Source: Alistipes sp. | GTDB lineage: Bacteria > Bacteroidota > Bacteroidia > Bacteroidales > Rikenellaceae | Assembly (NCBI GenBank): GCA_017505725.1 | Contig: JAFVOR010000052.1 | Location: 1 to 48,837, forward strand | Reading direction: 5' to 3' | DNA length: 48,837 nt | Shown: positions 42,449 to 48,837 of the stretch, in pieces | Layout of the letters: every line of letters starts with the position of its first letter | How positions within the stretch are numbered: the first letter of the stretch is position 1 | Translations under genes and position numbers: made by a program | The notes under the pieces: model-generated | Told to the model about the DNA's origin: nothing | Databases searched by the model: none | The model's input: only the letters and a program-made list of their open reading frames with translations

Positions 42449-43402
42449 ATGCTTATTTCTTTGATTTTTTCCACTATGGTAACTATTGGAACCATTAACA
42501 TGGAATTTCACAATAGCAAATACCCTAATAAGCCCGAGCAAGATATCCAAACTATGCAAGGAGGTGAACTCTCATTAGCCGTGGTGTTAATGTTAGGCAA
42601 TGCTAATATACCACCTGATAGCAGTATATTAACCACTGAAGATGACTATACTCTGCTTGTCAACTACTTTTGCAATGGATCGGAAGAATATGGCGAAGGT
42701 ATTTCCGCTAAATTATATAGCATATTTTTATTTTATCCGCAAAAATTAGATGAAACTATAAAACACATAGATTCATTGTCGGAGGATAAGCGCAAAAAGG
42801 CAGAAGAACAATTGTGTTTCCACATTTTCGGTCACTATTGTGCATATTATCGATATGATCTCGATGGTTTTTTCGTGAGATTCCCCCTTTTGGAAACGAG
42901 ATATAAGGCCATCATTCAATCTATCTACGAAAGAACAAAACCTTTTGAAGAGCAACAAGTAAGTTATAGCGAGGTAGAACTCAATAATTTATCGCACGAA
43001 CTTAATAGAACACTTAATAGCTACGTCATATTAAATGAGGTTCAGATATCTGATGCTGTGCTAAAGACATTGAAGTCAGAAGCTCCGTTCTATTTTGACG
43101 AGCAATATGTTGAGTTAATACATTACTGGCTATCAGGTTTTACAATACACTCTACTGAAATTAGTACTCGAGTATATCAGGTTTTGTACTGTGAACCTGA
43201 AGTGGCAGAACGACTTTGCAGATACATAAAGTGTTTGCCAGAGGATTCAAGTAAGATTGCCACAAATCGCCTTGTTGAGACCGTTGTTTCAGAGTATATT
43301 AAAGATAGTGGTATTTTTGAGGAAAGGATATTTTTCTTAAAATTCCCCTCAATGAAACAATATAGCGATAAGATTTTATCAACATTCAAGAGTGCAAATT
43401 AA
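42449..43402 (+). CDS. Unknown membrane-anchored protein (317 aa)
   Basis: From ATG 42449 the product has 317 residues; a TTG at 42422 would add nine. The N-terminus MLISLIFSTMVTIGTI is a signal anchor, followed by a soluble, helical, acidic domain (LSEDKRKKAEEQLCFHIFGHYCAYY, VELNNLSHELNRTLNSYVIL, VAERLCRYIKCLPEDSSKIA). The repeated pattern of helix pairs hints at an alpha-solenoid, but no family is recognised. AT-rich like the other accessory genes and placed right after palindrome array 2. It ends before the hairpin at 43411-43438. Confidence 0.7.
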   Translation: MLISLIFSTMVTIGTINMEFHNSKYPNKPEQDIQTMQGGELSLAVVLMLGNANIPPDSSILTTEDDYTLLVNYFCNGSEEYGEGISAKLYSIFLFYPQKLDETIKHIDSLSEDKRKKAEEQLCFHIFGHYCAYYRYDLDGFFVRFPLLETRYKAIIQSIYERTKPFEEQQVSYSEVELNNLSHELNRTLNSYVILNEVQISDAVLKTLKSEAPFYFDEQYVELIHYWLSGFTIHSTEISTRVYQVLYCEPEVAERLCRYIKCLPEDSSKIATNRLVETVVSEYIKDSGIFEERIFFLKFPSMKQYSDKILSTFKSAN

Positions 43403-43410
43403 TTAATCTT

Positions 43411-43438
43411 AACCTACACTGGCATTCCCGTGTAGGTT
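43411..43438. terminator. Hairpin AACCTACAC/GTGTAGGTT
   Basis: A perfect 9-bp stem, 43411-43419 with 43430-43438, 8 bases past the stop codon of the 317-aa gene, followed by TCTAAT. Likely terminator. Confidence 0.7.
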
Positions 43439-43455
43439 TCTAATCCCAACATTCT

Positions 43456-43829
43456 ATGACCAAAACGACCCGCATCGTATGCCTGTGCATACTCGGTGCG
43501 GTGGGGACCTTTGCGGGGTCTCCACCATCAACGCACCCATTATAGAAGATAAAACAAAATTGACAACTCCCACGGAGCCACTGCGTTCAGCATATATCGT
43601 AGCCGATATTGCAATGCAGGATCCGGTTGCCATATCGTTACAAGGCGAGCTCTATGCCCTCGAGCGTAGAACACTCGCCGAGTACAATGGCGACAACACT
43701 CTATTCACCTCTCGTGCGGATGTACTACGACTTGATGAGGGGAGGTATTCGTTCTCGTCGCGTGGCTCAGTCAGTCGGCACATAGAATGCCTCGAAAAAA
43801 CTTCTCTTATTTTACATAGTAAAATTTAG
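43456..43829 (+). pseudogene. Broken gene for a small exported protein
   Basis: ATG 43456 encodes a signal-like MTKTTRIVCLCILGAVGTFAG and stops after 29 codons at 43545. An overlapping frame, open to 43829, continues INAPIIEDKTKLTTPTEPLRSAYIVADIAMQDPVAISLQGELYALERRTLAEY..., which looks like the mature protein. A frameshift of one base near 43500-43540 separates them. The 3' end runs into the repeated TCGCGTGGCTCAGTCAGTCGG string (to 43778), suggesting the true C-terminus was replaced. Family not recognised. Confidence 0.5.
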
Positions 43830-43845
43830 TTACCAATATTTTTGC

Positions 43846-43853
43846 TAACTTTG
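43846..43853 (+). promoter_or_regulatory. -7 box TAACTTTG of the GH10 gene
   Basis: TAACTTTG matches TAnnTTTG and stands 41 bases before the ATG at 43895. The -33 region is only weakly TTG-like. Confidence 0.55.
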
Positions 43854-43894
43854 CAGAAGAAAGGTCAAAACAACAAACCAAAAACTAACCATAT

Positions 43895-45439
43895 ATGAAA
43901 AAGACATTTTTAGCACTTGCGCTCGCACTCTTTGCTGGCAGCGCAGTGGCACAGGAGCCGGTATTTCCTCGCTCGGCAGCCGAAGACACCAAAGGCTATA
44001 TGAGTGCAGAGTATTGGAAAATTTGGAACGCCGAGGAGCAGGCACGCATCGACGCAGACATCGAGAAGTATCGTAAGGCCGATGGCGAGATAGTACTCGC
44101 AAACATCGGTCGCAAGCGCGACGTGAAAATCGAGCAGGTTGAGCACGAGTTCATCTTCGGCGCACACATCTTCAACTTCAACCAGCTCGGCACGAAGGAG
44201 CGCAACGACCGCTACAAGGAGCTCTACGGAACATTGTTCAACCGAGCAACCGTACCTTTCTATTGGAAAGAGTTCGAGTTGGAGCAGGGCAAGCCTCGCT
44301 TTGCAACTGAGTATCGCGACACCGAGGAGTACTGGAACAACTGCAAGGATCCTCACTCGGAGTTGCATTGGCGTCGCCCTTCAACCGACCAGATTGTAGA
44401 GTTCTGCGAGTCGAAAGGAGTCCGTATGCACGGCCACGTACTTGTTTGGGGTAACCGCAAGTGGCAGATGCCTTATTGGTACAAGAATCTGATGTCTGAG
44501 GAGGAGCGTGCTTCATTCTCTCGCTATTTCCCTAACGAGAAGGATCGTTGGGCAAGCAAAGATGTCATCTCGAAGGAGTGGAAGTATATGTCGTTCGACG
44601 AGAGTGCCGAGGCTTTCTCGACATTCATCAAGAATCTGGACACCGCACTCGAGAATCGCATCAAGCAGATTGCCGAGCACTACAAGGATCGCCTTCATAG
44701 CTACGATGTTGTAAATGAGAGCGCAGAGGATATGAAAAGCGACCTTATCCCTGAGGGACACGCAGTAGCACGCAGCCGCTATGGCGTGATGAATGGCGAC
44801 TATCCATACAAGTCGCTTAAGTGGGCGGAGAAGTACTTCCCAAGTAATGTTGCGCTCAATATTAATGATTATCACAAAAGGCCAACCTATACCGAGCAGA
44901 CCAAGCGCCTTTTGGAGCGTGGTTGCAAGATCGATGTTATGGGCTTGCAGATGCACCTCTTCGACTTGGCGCTCTGTCAGGGTATTGCTGACGGATGGAA
45001 GGTGCAGACCCCTTCGCAGGTACGCGAGTATATCGGCTACGCAAACAAGACAGGTCTGCCTCTCCACTTGAGCGAGATCACCATCACCGCACCTTCGCAG
45101 GACGAGCGTGGTTTGATGATTCAGGGTATCATCACACAGCAGCTCTACCGCTTGTGGTTCTCGCAGGAGAAGATGATTGGTATCACCTGGTGGAATGTAG
45201 TGGATGGTTGCGGTGCAAAGAAGGAGCCTACCGTTTCGGGCTTGTTCACTCGCGATATGCAACCAAAGCCATCGTACTACGCCCTCAATCAGCTCATCAA
45301 CAAGGAGTGGAAGACCAACCTCACCGTCAAGGCTGACGAGAGTGGCAAGGTACAGTTCCGAGGTTTCAAGGGCAAGTACCGCATCACCTACAAGGACAAG
45401 AAGGGAAAGACTCAGGTTGTTGAGTACGAACTCAAGTAG
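43895..45439 (+). CDS. Glycoside hydrolase family 10 (endo-1,4-beta-xylanase-like)
   Basis: 514 residues with signal peptide MKKTFLALALALFAGSAVAQ. GH10 landmarks in order: FNRATVPFYWKEFELEQGK, RMHGHVLVWGNRKWQMP, YDVVNES with the acid/base Glu275 (usually WDVVNE), INDYHK, DVMGLQMHLF, LHLSEITITAP with the nucleophile Glu394, and GITWWNVVDG near the barrel end. A 50-residue beta tail follows (VKADESGKVQFRGFKGKYRITY). An N-terminal extension of about 85 residues contains a beta-rich segment (EIVLANIGRKRDVKIEQVEHEFIFGAHIFN). Exported; likely acts on xylan or a related glycan. No SusC/D partner nearby. Confidence 0.88.
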   Translation: MKKTFLALALALFAGSAVAQEPVFPRSAAEDTKGYMSAEYWKIWNAEEQARIDADIEKYRKADGEIVLANIGRKRDVKIEQVEHEFIFGAHIFNFNQLGTKERNDRYKELYGTLFNRATVPFYWKEFELEQGKPRFATEYRDTEEYWNNCKDPHSELHWRRPSTDQIVEFCESKGVRMHGHVLVWGNRKWQMPYWYKNLMSEEERASFSRYFPNEKDRWASKDVISKEWKYMSFDESAEAFSTFIKNLDTALENRIKQIAEHYKDRLHSYDVVNESAEDMKSDLIPEGHAVARSRYGVMNGDYPYKSLKWAEKYFPSNVALNINDYHKRPTYTEQTKRLLERGCKIDVMGLQMHLFDLALCQGIADGWKVQTPSQVREYIGYANKTGLPLHLSEITITAPSQDERGLMIQGIITQQLYRLWFSQEKMIGITWWNVVDGCGAKKEPTVSGLFTRDMQPKPSYYALNQLINKEWKTNLTVKADESGKVQFRGFKGKYRITYKDKKGKTQVVEYELK

Positions 45440-45460
45440 ACCAAGAGGTCAGATAAAAAG

Positions 45461-45487
45461 AATAGGCTCGGAAATTCCGAGCCTATT
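45461..45487. terminator. Bidirectional terminator overlapping the miaA stop codon
   Basis: AATAGGCTCGG (45461-45471) pairs perfectly with CCGAGCCTATT (45477-45487). It ends the GH10 transcript (plus) and, with the A-run at 45456-45462, the miaA transcript (minus). The miaA stop codon (45483-45485) is inside the stem. Confidence 0.85.
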
Positions 45488-46379
45488 TTGTAAGATAATC
45501 GATAACCTCTTCTGCGGTTGGTTTCGTAAACCAGCGAATATCCTTGTCACGCCTAAACCACGTCATCTGCCGCTTGGCGTAGCGACGCGAATTGCGCTTA
45601 ATCAACTCCACCGCCTCACCCTTCGATATTGTGCCATCGAAGTAGTCGAACAACTCGCTAAAGCCTACGGTCTGCAGAGCATTGAGATGACGGTAGGGTA
45701 GCATCGCTCGAGCTTCGGCCTCCAAGCCCGCCTCCATCATCAAATCGACACGACAATTTATTCGCTCATAGAGCTCTTCGCGAGGGTAGTCGACACCAAT
45801 CTTTACAATCTCGAAATCGCGTTTTTTTGCACCTCCTTTGCGAAGTGACGAGTAGGGTCGCCCTGTTGTCAGACACACCTCCACAGCTCGCAAAACACGC
45901 TGTGGATTGCATCTATCGACCTCGTTGTAGTAGACCTCATCCAACTCTCGCAACTGCTCAACAAGCGACTCCAAACCCTCGGTCTCGAGGCGACGAAGCA
46001 ACTCGTCACGCAAGGCTGGCTCGGCATCGGGCAAATCGTCCATACCCTCGCACAAAGCCTTGATATAGAGGCCTGAACCACCTACTGCAACCACCGTATC
46101 GTGGTCGGCAAACAACTCCGAAAGTCGCTCCAATGCCACACGCTCATAGGCTCCGCAGTTGAACTCCTCGTGAACATCCAAGCAGTCGACCAAGTGATGC
46201 TCCACACGCGCCATCTGCACACGCGAAGGTTGTGCAGTTCCTATCGCCATTCCACGATAGAATTGGCGGGAATCGGTCGAAATGATAGGTGCAGCGAAGT
46301 GCTCCGCCACAGCGATACTCAAATCGGTCTTTCCCGACCCCGTAGGGCCTACAATGACGATAAGTCGTTTACCACTCAT
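45483..46379 (-). CDS. miaA: tRNA dimethylallyltransferase MiaA
   Basis: The Met at 46379 gives 298 residues (MSGKRLIVIVGPTGSGKT, P-loop at 11-18). It adds the dimethylallyl group to A37 of UNN-decoding tRNAs. Conserved segments: ISTDSRQFYRGMAIGTAQPS, HHLVDCLDVHEEFNCGAYERVA, VGGSGLYIKALCEGMDDLP, DRCNPQRVLRAVEVCLTTGRP, and the C-terminal LIKRNSRRYAKRQMTWFRRDKDIRWF. A start 13 codons further upstream is possible but would lengthen the overlap with the neighbouring gene. The chosen start overlaps that gene by 11 bases, implying coupled translation. Confidence 0.96.
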   Translation of the reverse strand: MSGKRLIVIVGPTGSGKTDLSIAVAEHFAAPIISTDSRQFYRGMAIGTAQPSRVQMARVEHHLVDCLDVHEEFNCGAYERVALERLSELFADHDTVVAVGGSGLYIKALCEGMDDLPDAEPALRDELLRRLETEGLESLVEQLRELDEVYYNEVDRCNPQRVLRAVEVCLTTGRPYSSLRKGGAKKRDFEIVKIGVDYPREELYERINCRVDLMMEAGLEAEARAMLPYRHLNALQTVGFSELFDYFDGTISKGEAVELIKRNSRRYAKRQMTWFRRDKDIRWFTKPTAEEVIDYLTK

Positions 46380-46881
46380 CGTCGCCTCCATCGTCATTGA
46401 AATCGCCACCGAAGTCATCCATCATCTCCTCGAAGATGGAGCCTGCGCTCGAATCCACCGCATCGGGATCGTACTGATCAGGTACCGGAGCATTCTCGAA
46501 TGCCACACGCGGATAGGTAAGATCCGGATTTGGCTCGGATGAAGCTACCAACTCGATATAGAAGGCACGATCGGCAAACATATCGAAGAGGTAGATAAGG
46601 CGCGAATAGTCGGCAACAATAATCTCCGCCAACGATGTCTTGGCCATTGGCAGTGGTGCATCGTCGCCCTCGTAGCCCGTATCACCCATATCCATCAGCG
46701 TAAACTCGCGGCAACGCTGCCACTCATCGTCGGCTGTGAAGAACGATGCCATACAGTCATCATAGCCGATTGAGCTGATGATAAAGTCGTGAAACTCTGC
46801 CAAGGTCATCAACGGATCGACCTCGAAATCGCGAACGAAATTATCGTTCTCGTCGCTCAACATTCTGAATTTAAGAATCAT
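46369..46881 (-). CDS. pRiA4b ORF-3-like protein
   Basis: 170 residues. The first 120 match the plasmid pRiA4b ORF-3/IS1096-passenger-like fold: LKFRMLSDENDNFVRDFEVDPLMTLAEFHDFIISSIGYDDCMASFFTADDEW, then DMGDTGYEGDDAPLPMAKTSLAEII, and YLFDMFADRAFYIELVA. A long acidic tail (DYDPDAVDSS, then EEMMDDFGGDFNDDGGDDEW) follows. No transposase is near, so this is a chromosomal copy, placed upstream of miaA. Biochemical role unknown. Confidence 0.8.
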   Translation of the reverse strand: MILKFRMLSDENDNFVRDFEVDPLMTLAEFHDFIISSIGYDDCMASFFTADDEWQRCREFTLMDMGDTGYEGDDAPLPMAKTSLAEIIVADYSRLIYLFDMFADRAFYIELVASSEPNPDLTYPRVAFENAPVPDQYDPDAVDSSAGSIFEEMMDDFGGDFNDDGGDDEW

Positions 46882-46906
46882 AGCTGCTTTTATCTATAGT
46901 TTTGTG

Positions 46907-47929
46907 TTAAATATCGTGCGAAAGTGGGGGAGGAACACATCCTGCAGTATCGAAGTCGCCCCAACGCTCCGCAATCGAATCAATCACTGCCATCAACTCG
47001 GCAGGGTCGTTCTCGGTGACAAGACGCATTCGTGTCTCCTTGAAGTTGGGCAACCCCTTGAAGTAGTTCGATAGGTGGCGACGCATCTCCAACACGCCAA
47101 CACGCTCACCCTTCACCTCGATAGATTTCGAGAGATGCTCCTTGGCGATAGCCACTCGCTCGACAACGCTTGGTTGTGGCAACACCTCACCCGTATCGAG
47201 GAAGTGACGCACCTCGCGGAATATCCACGGACGGCCATAGGTGGCGCGACCAATCATCACAGCATCAACGCCATAGCGGTCGAACATCTGGCGTGCCTTC
47301 TCGCCCGAATCGACATCTCCGTTGCCAATAATCGGAATCTTTATAAGCGGATTATTCTTGACCTTGCCAATGAGAGTCCAATCGGCCTCGCCCTTGTAGA
47401 GTTGGCATCGAGTGCGTCCGTGAATGGTCAGGGCAGCAATACCCACATCCTGCAGACGAAGCGCTATCTCCTCAATATTCTTCGAATCATCATCCCAACC
47501 CAGGCGAGTCTTGACCGTTACGGGCTTCTTGACCGCCTCGACAATCTGCTTGGTCATCTCGACCATCAGCGGCACATCGCGCATCATACCCGAGCCTGCA
47601 CCTCGGCCTGCAATCTTCTTCATCGGACAGCCGAAGTTGATGTCGATAATATCGGGATTGGCCGACTCGGCTATGCGTGCCGCCTCGACCATTGGCTCAA
47701 TCTGATTGCCATAGATCTGAATAGCCACAGGTCGCTCGAAGTCGTTGATATTCAGCTTTGCACGCGACTTCCACGCATCACGAATCAGGCCATCCGACGA
47801 GATAAACTCGGTAGTCACCATATCTGCGCCAAAACGCTTGCAGATGTAGCGAAACGAGGGGTCGGTAACATCCTCCATCGGAGCAAGAAAGAGTGCCTCC
47901 TTGCGAAATTCAATATCGCCAATTTTCAT
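46907..47929 (-). CDS. dusB: tRNA-dihydrouridine synthase DusB
   Basis: 340 residues. An FMN-dependent reductase that makes dihydrouridine in tRNA. Motifs: LFLAPMEDVTDPSFRYICKRFGADMVTTEFI, VAIQIYGNQ, DIIDINFGCPMKKIAGRGAGSGMM with the catalytic Cys near residue 101, VKTRLGWDD, ALTIHGRTRCQLYKGEADW, IPIIGNGDVDSGEKA and GVDAVMIGRATYGRPWIF. The start is fixed by a 4-base ATGA overlap with the transporter gene upstream. Family subgroup B by the GCPMKK and RTRCQLYKG strings. Confidence 0.95.
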   Translation of the reverse strand: MKIGDIEFRKEALFLAPMEDVTDPSFRYICKRFGADMVTTEFISSDGLIRDAWKSRAKLNINDFERPVAIQIYGNQIEPMVEAARIAESANPDIIDINFGCPMKKIAGRGAGSGMMRDVPLMVEMTKQIVEAVKKPVTVKTRLGWDDDSKNIEEIALRLQDVGIAALTIHGRTRCQLYKGEADWTLIGKVKNNPLIKIPIIGNGDVDSGEKARQMFDRYGVDAVMIGRATYGRPWIFREVRHFLDTGEVLPQPSVVERVAIAKEHLSKSIEVKGERVGVLEMRRHLSNYFKGLPNFKETRMRLVTENDPAELMAVIDSIAERWGDFDTAGCVPPPLSHDI

Positions 47930-48816
47930 CGATGCTTATAAATTTGGTAGGAATTAACAATATTTTGCCACACTATATATGCCGTTGGAGCGACACACGC
48001 CAAGGGGTTGAGAAACGACTGCGCAAGCCATATCGCAAGCACCGTATTCTTCTGTCCAAGGGCCTGTCCGCCCGCCGCTCTGTCGCCATAACGCTCTCCA
48101 AGCCACTTGCCAAGCGCAAACTGCGCCACGCAAGCCACAAACGCAACCAAAGCCAAGAGGAGTTCAGTATCTATCTCGGTCACGCCATTTTGGATGATGA
48201 AGTGGGTGGTTTTGCCCACAATAACAACCAGCGACAGCAGCCATATATAGAAGGGTAGCATTGTGCGAGAGCCAATCCATTGCGCCGCCTTCGGGGTGAG
48301 CCAGCGACACAACTGCGCCACCACAAACGGAGCAATAAGCAGAGGTGACACTCGAGCCAGAATCTCCGCCACACTACAGGTGCCATTTCCCCAAGCCGAG
48401 AGCAAAGGGGGTGCAACAAAGGCAATTATGATATTGCAGACGAGGCTATGTGTTGCCATAGTCTCGATCTTTGCACCAAGCATACCTGCAATAACCACCG
48501 CGCCCATAGCCATAGGGGCAAGCACACATATCATACCACCTTGCGCCACAGTATCGCCCAGCGGCAGCAGTGCGTAGTAGAAGGCAACTGCGCCCACTAT
48601 CTGCACCACCATCAGCCACAGATGCAACCACGAAGGGCGCATATCACGCACATTCACTCGGCAGAAGGTGCAGAAGAGCATCGAGAAGATGAACAGCGGA
48701 GTGGAGACTCCGCCCGTCATCTCATCGAATGCTGTGATAGGATAGCACAACAAAGCACCAATCACCATACCCAAAGGCATAGCGATGGTGCGCATTGTAT
48801 GTGAGGAGATATTCAT
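47926..48816 (-). CDS. BASS-family (bile acid:sodium symporter-like) transporter
   Basis: 296 residues with about nine or ten membrane helices. The pattern fits the BASS/SbtA-like fold: TPLFIFSMLFCTFCRVN, LAPMAMGAVVIAGMLGAKIETMATHSLVCNIIIAFVAPPLL, and the C-terminal [36 protein letters not shown], the conserved GxKNT plus xxP crossover segment. The substrate could be an organic anion other than bile salts. It overlaps dusB by 4 bases (ATGA), so they share a message. Low-complexity sequence follows its start to the window end. Confidence 0.85.
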   Translation of the reverse strand: MNISSHTMRTIAMPLGMVIGALLCYPITAFDEMTGGVSTPLFIFSMLFCTFCRVNVRDMRPSWLHLWLMVVQIVGAVAFYYALLPLGDTVAQGGMICVLAPMAMGAVVIAGMLGAKIETMATHSLVCNIIIAFVAPPLLSAWGNGTCSVAEILARVSPLLIAPFVVAQLCRWLTPKAAQWIGSRTMLPFYIWLLSLVVIVGKTTHFIIQNGVTEIDTELLLALVAFVACVAQFALGKWLGERYGDRAAGGQALGQKNTVLAIWLAQSFLNPLACVAPTAYIVWQNIVNSYQIYKHR

Positions 48817-48837
48817 TTAATTAAAATTCAAAATGCA

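Noticed and set aside
42346-42498. A 51-codon open frame reading YCREWYNGYVRNGG...GNYWNH before the 317-aa gene
   Set aside because: No start codon follows the preceding stop, it overlaps the signal anchor of the 42449 gene in another frame, and its Tyr/Asn-rich content can arise from AT-rich DNA. It might be a gene remnant but is not supported.
46369-46881. Mobile-element passenger gene (from the pRiA4b/IS1096 family name)
   Set aside because: It overlaps miaA in a housekeeping operon, matches the core composition, and no transposase or terminal repeat is near.

Overview
The window reads as a chromosomal segment of a Bacteroidales bacterium, most plausibly Rikenellaceae (Alistipes-like). 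Housekeeping genes are typical of Bacteroidota, and promoters follow the TTG-N19-20-TAnnTTTG pattern of that phylum. Intergenic gaps carry the low-complexity strings (TGCATTTTG, AATTAAAAATT, GAGAGTTGA types) common there. The genus is an inference; the phylum and order are well supported.

Layout. 1-1850: an AT-rich accessory lipoprotein gene behind a structured leader RNA, then an array of six copies of a 20-bp palindrome. 1851-6409 (minus): trmD, a four-helix-bundle protein, a metallo-beta-lactamase-fold hydrolase and mutS. 6410-9440: an AT-rich accessory island led by a second structured RNA, with several small unknown genes, a C4-type zinc protein and a tail-anchored protein. 9464-17594: a UGSC-type protein, a RecD-like helicase, a small membrane protein, DUF3822, rsmD, tRNA-Asp, a DUF5696-like secreted protein and a methyltransferase. 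17600-19155: an inverted-repeat element, a third structured RNA and a frameshifted secreted-protein gene. 19182-29753 (minus): cvfB-like S1 protein, 2-oxoacid:ferredoxin oxidoreductase (korAB), DUF1573, tonB-exbD-exbB and tamB. 29879-40362 (plus): tsaD, a TauE/SafE permease, uvrA, and an outer-membrane barrel gene in tight series with potABCD. 40442-43830: tRNA-Leu, a block of 109-bp direct repeats and hairpins, fourteen more copies of the palindrome, an accessory membrane protein and a broken gene. 43895-48816: GH10 xylanase, then miaA, a pRiA4b ORF-3-like gene, dusB and a BASS-family transporter on the minus strand.

Functional groupings: translation and tRNA modification (trmD, rsmD, tsaD, miaA, dusB), DNA repair (mutS, uvrA, RecD-like helicase), envelope energy and assembly (tonB-exbBD, tamB), anaerobic carbon metabolism (korAB), polyamine uptake (barrel + potABCD) and polysaccharide or glycan breakdown (GH10, DUF5696-like).

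The most unusual content is in the AT-rich accessory patches. (i) Three unrelated accessory loci (near 104, 6559 and 17816) start with the same kind of promoter and a roughly 200-nt RNA. All three fold into the same long hairpin with an exact AAA/ACCU internal loop and a GGYGUGGG motif near the tip, while the helices differ completely in sequence yet keep pairing. (ii) Twenty copies of GGGTATCGAAAACGATACCC or close variants sit in two arrays 40 kb apart. All face the same way, and their spacing falls near 52, 72 and 127 bp, close to whole helical turns. Neither could be matched here to a described element; both deserve database searches.
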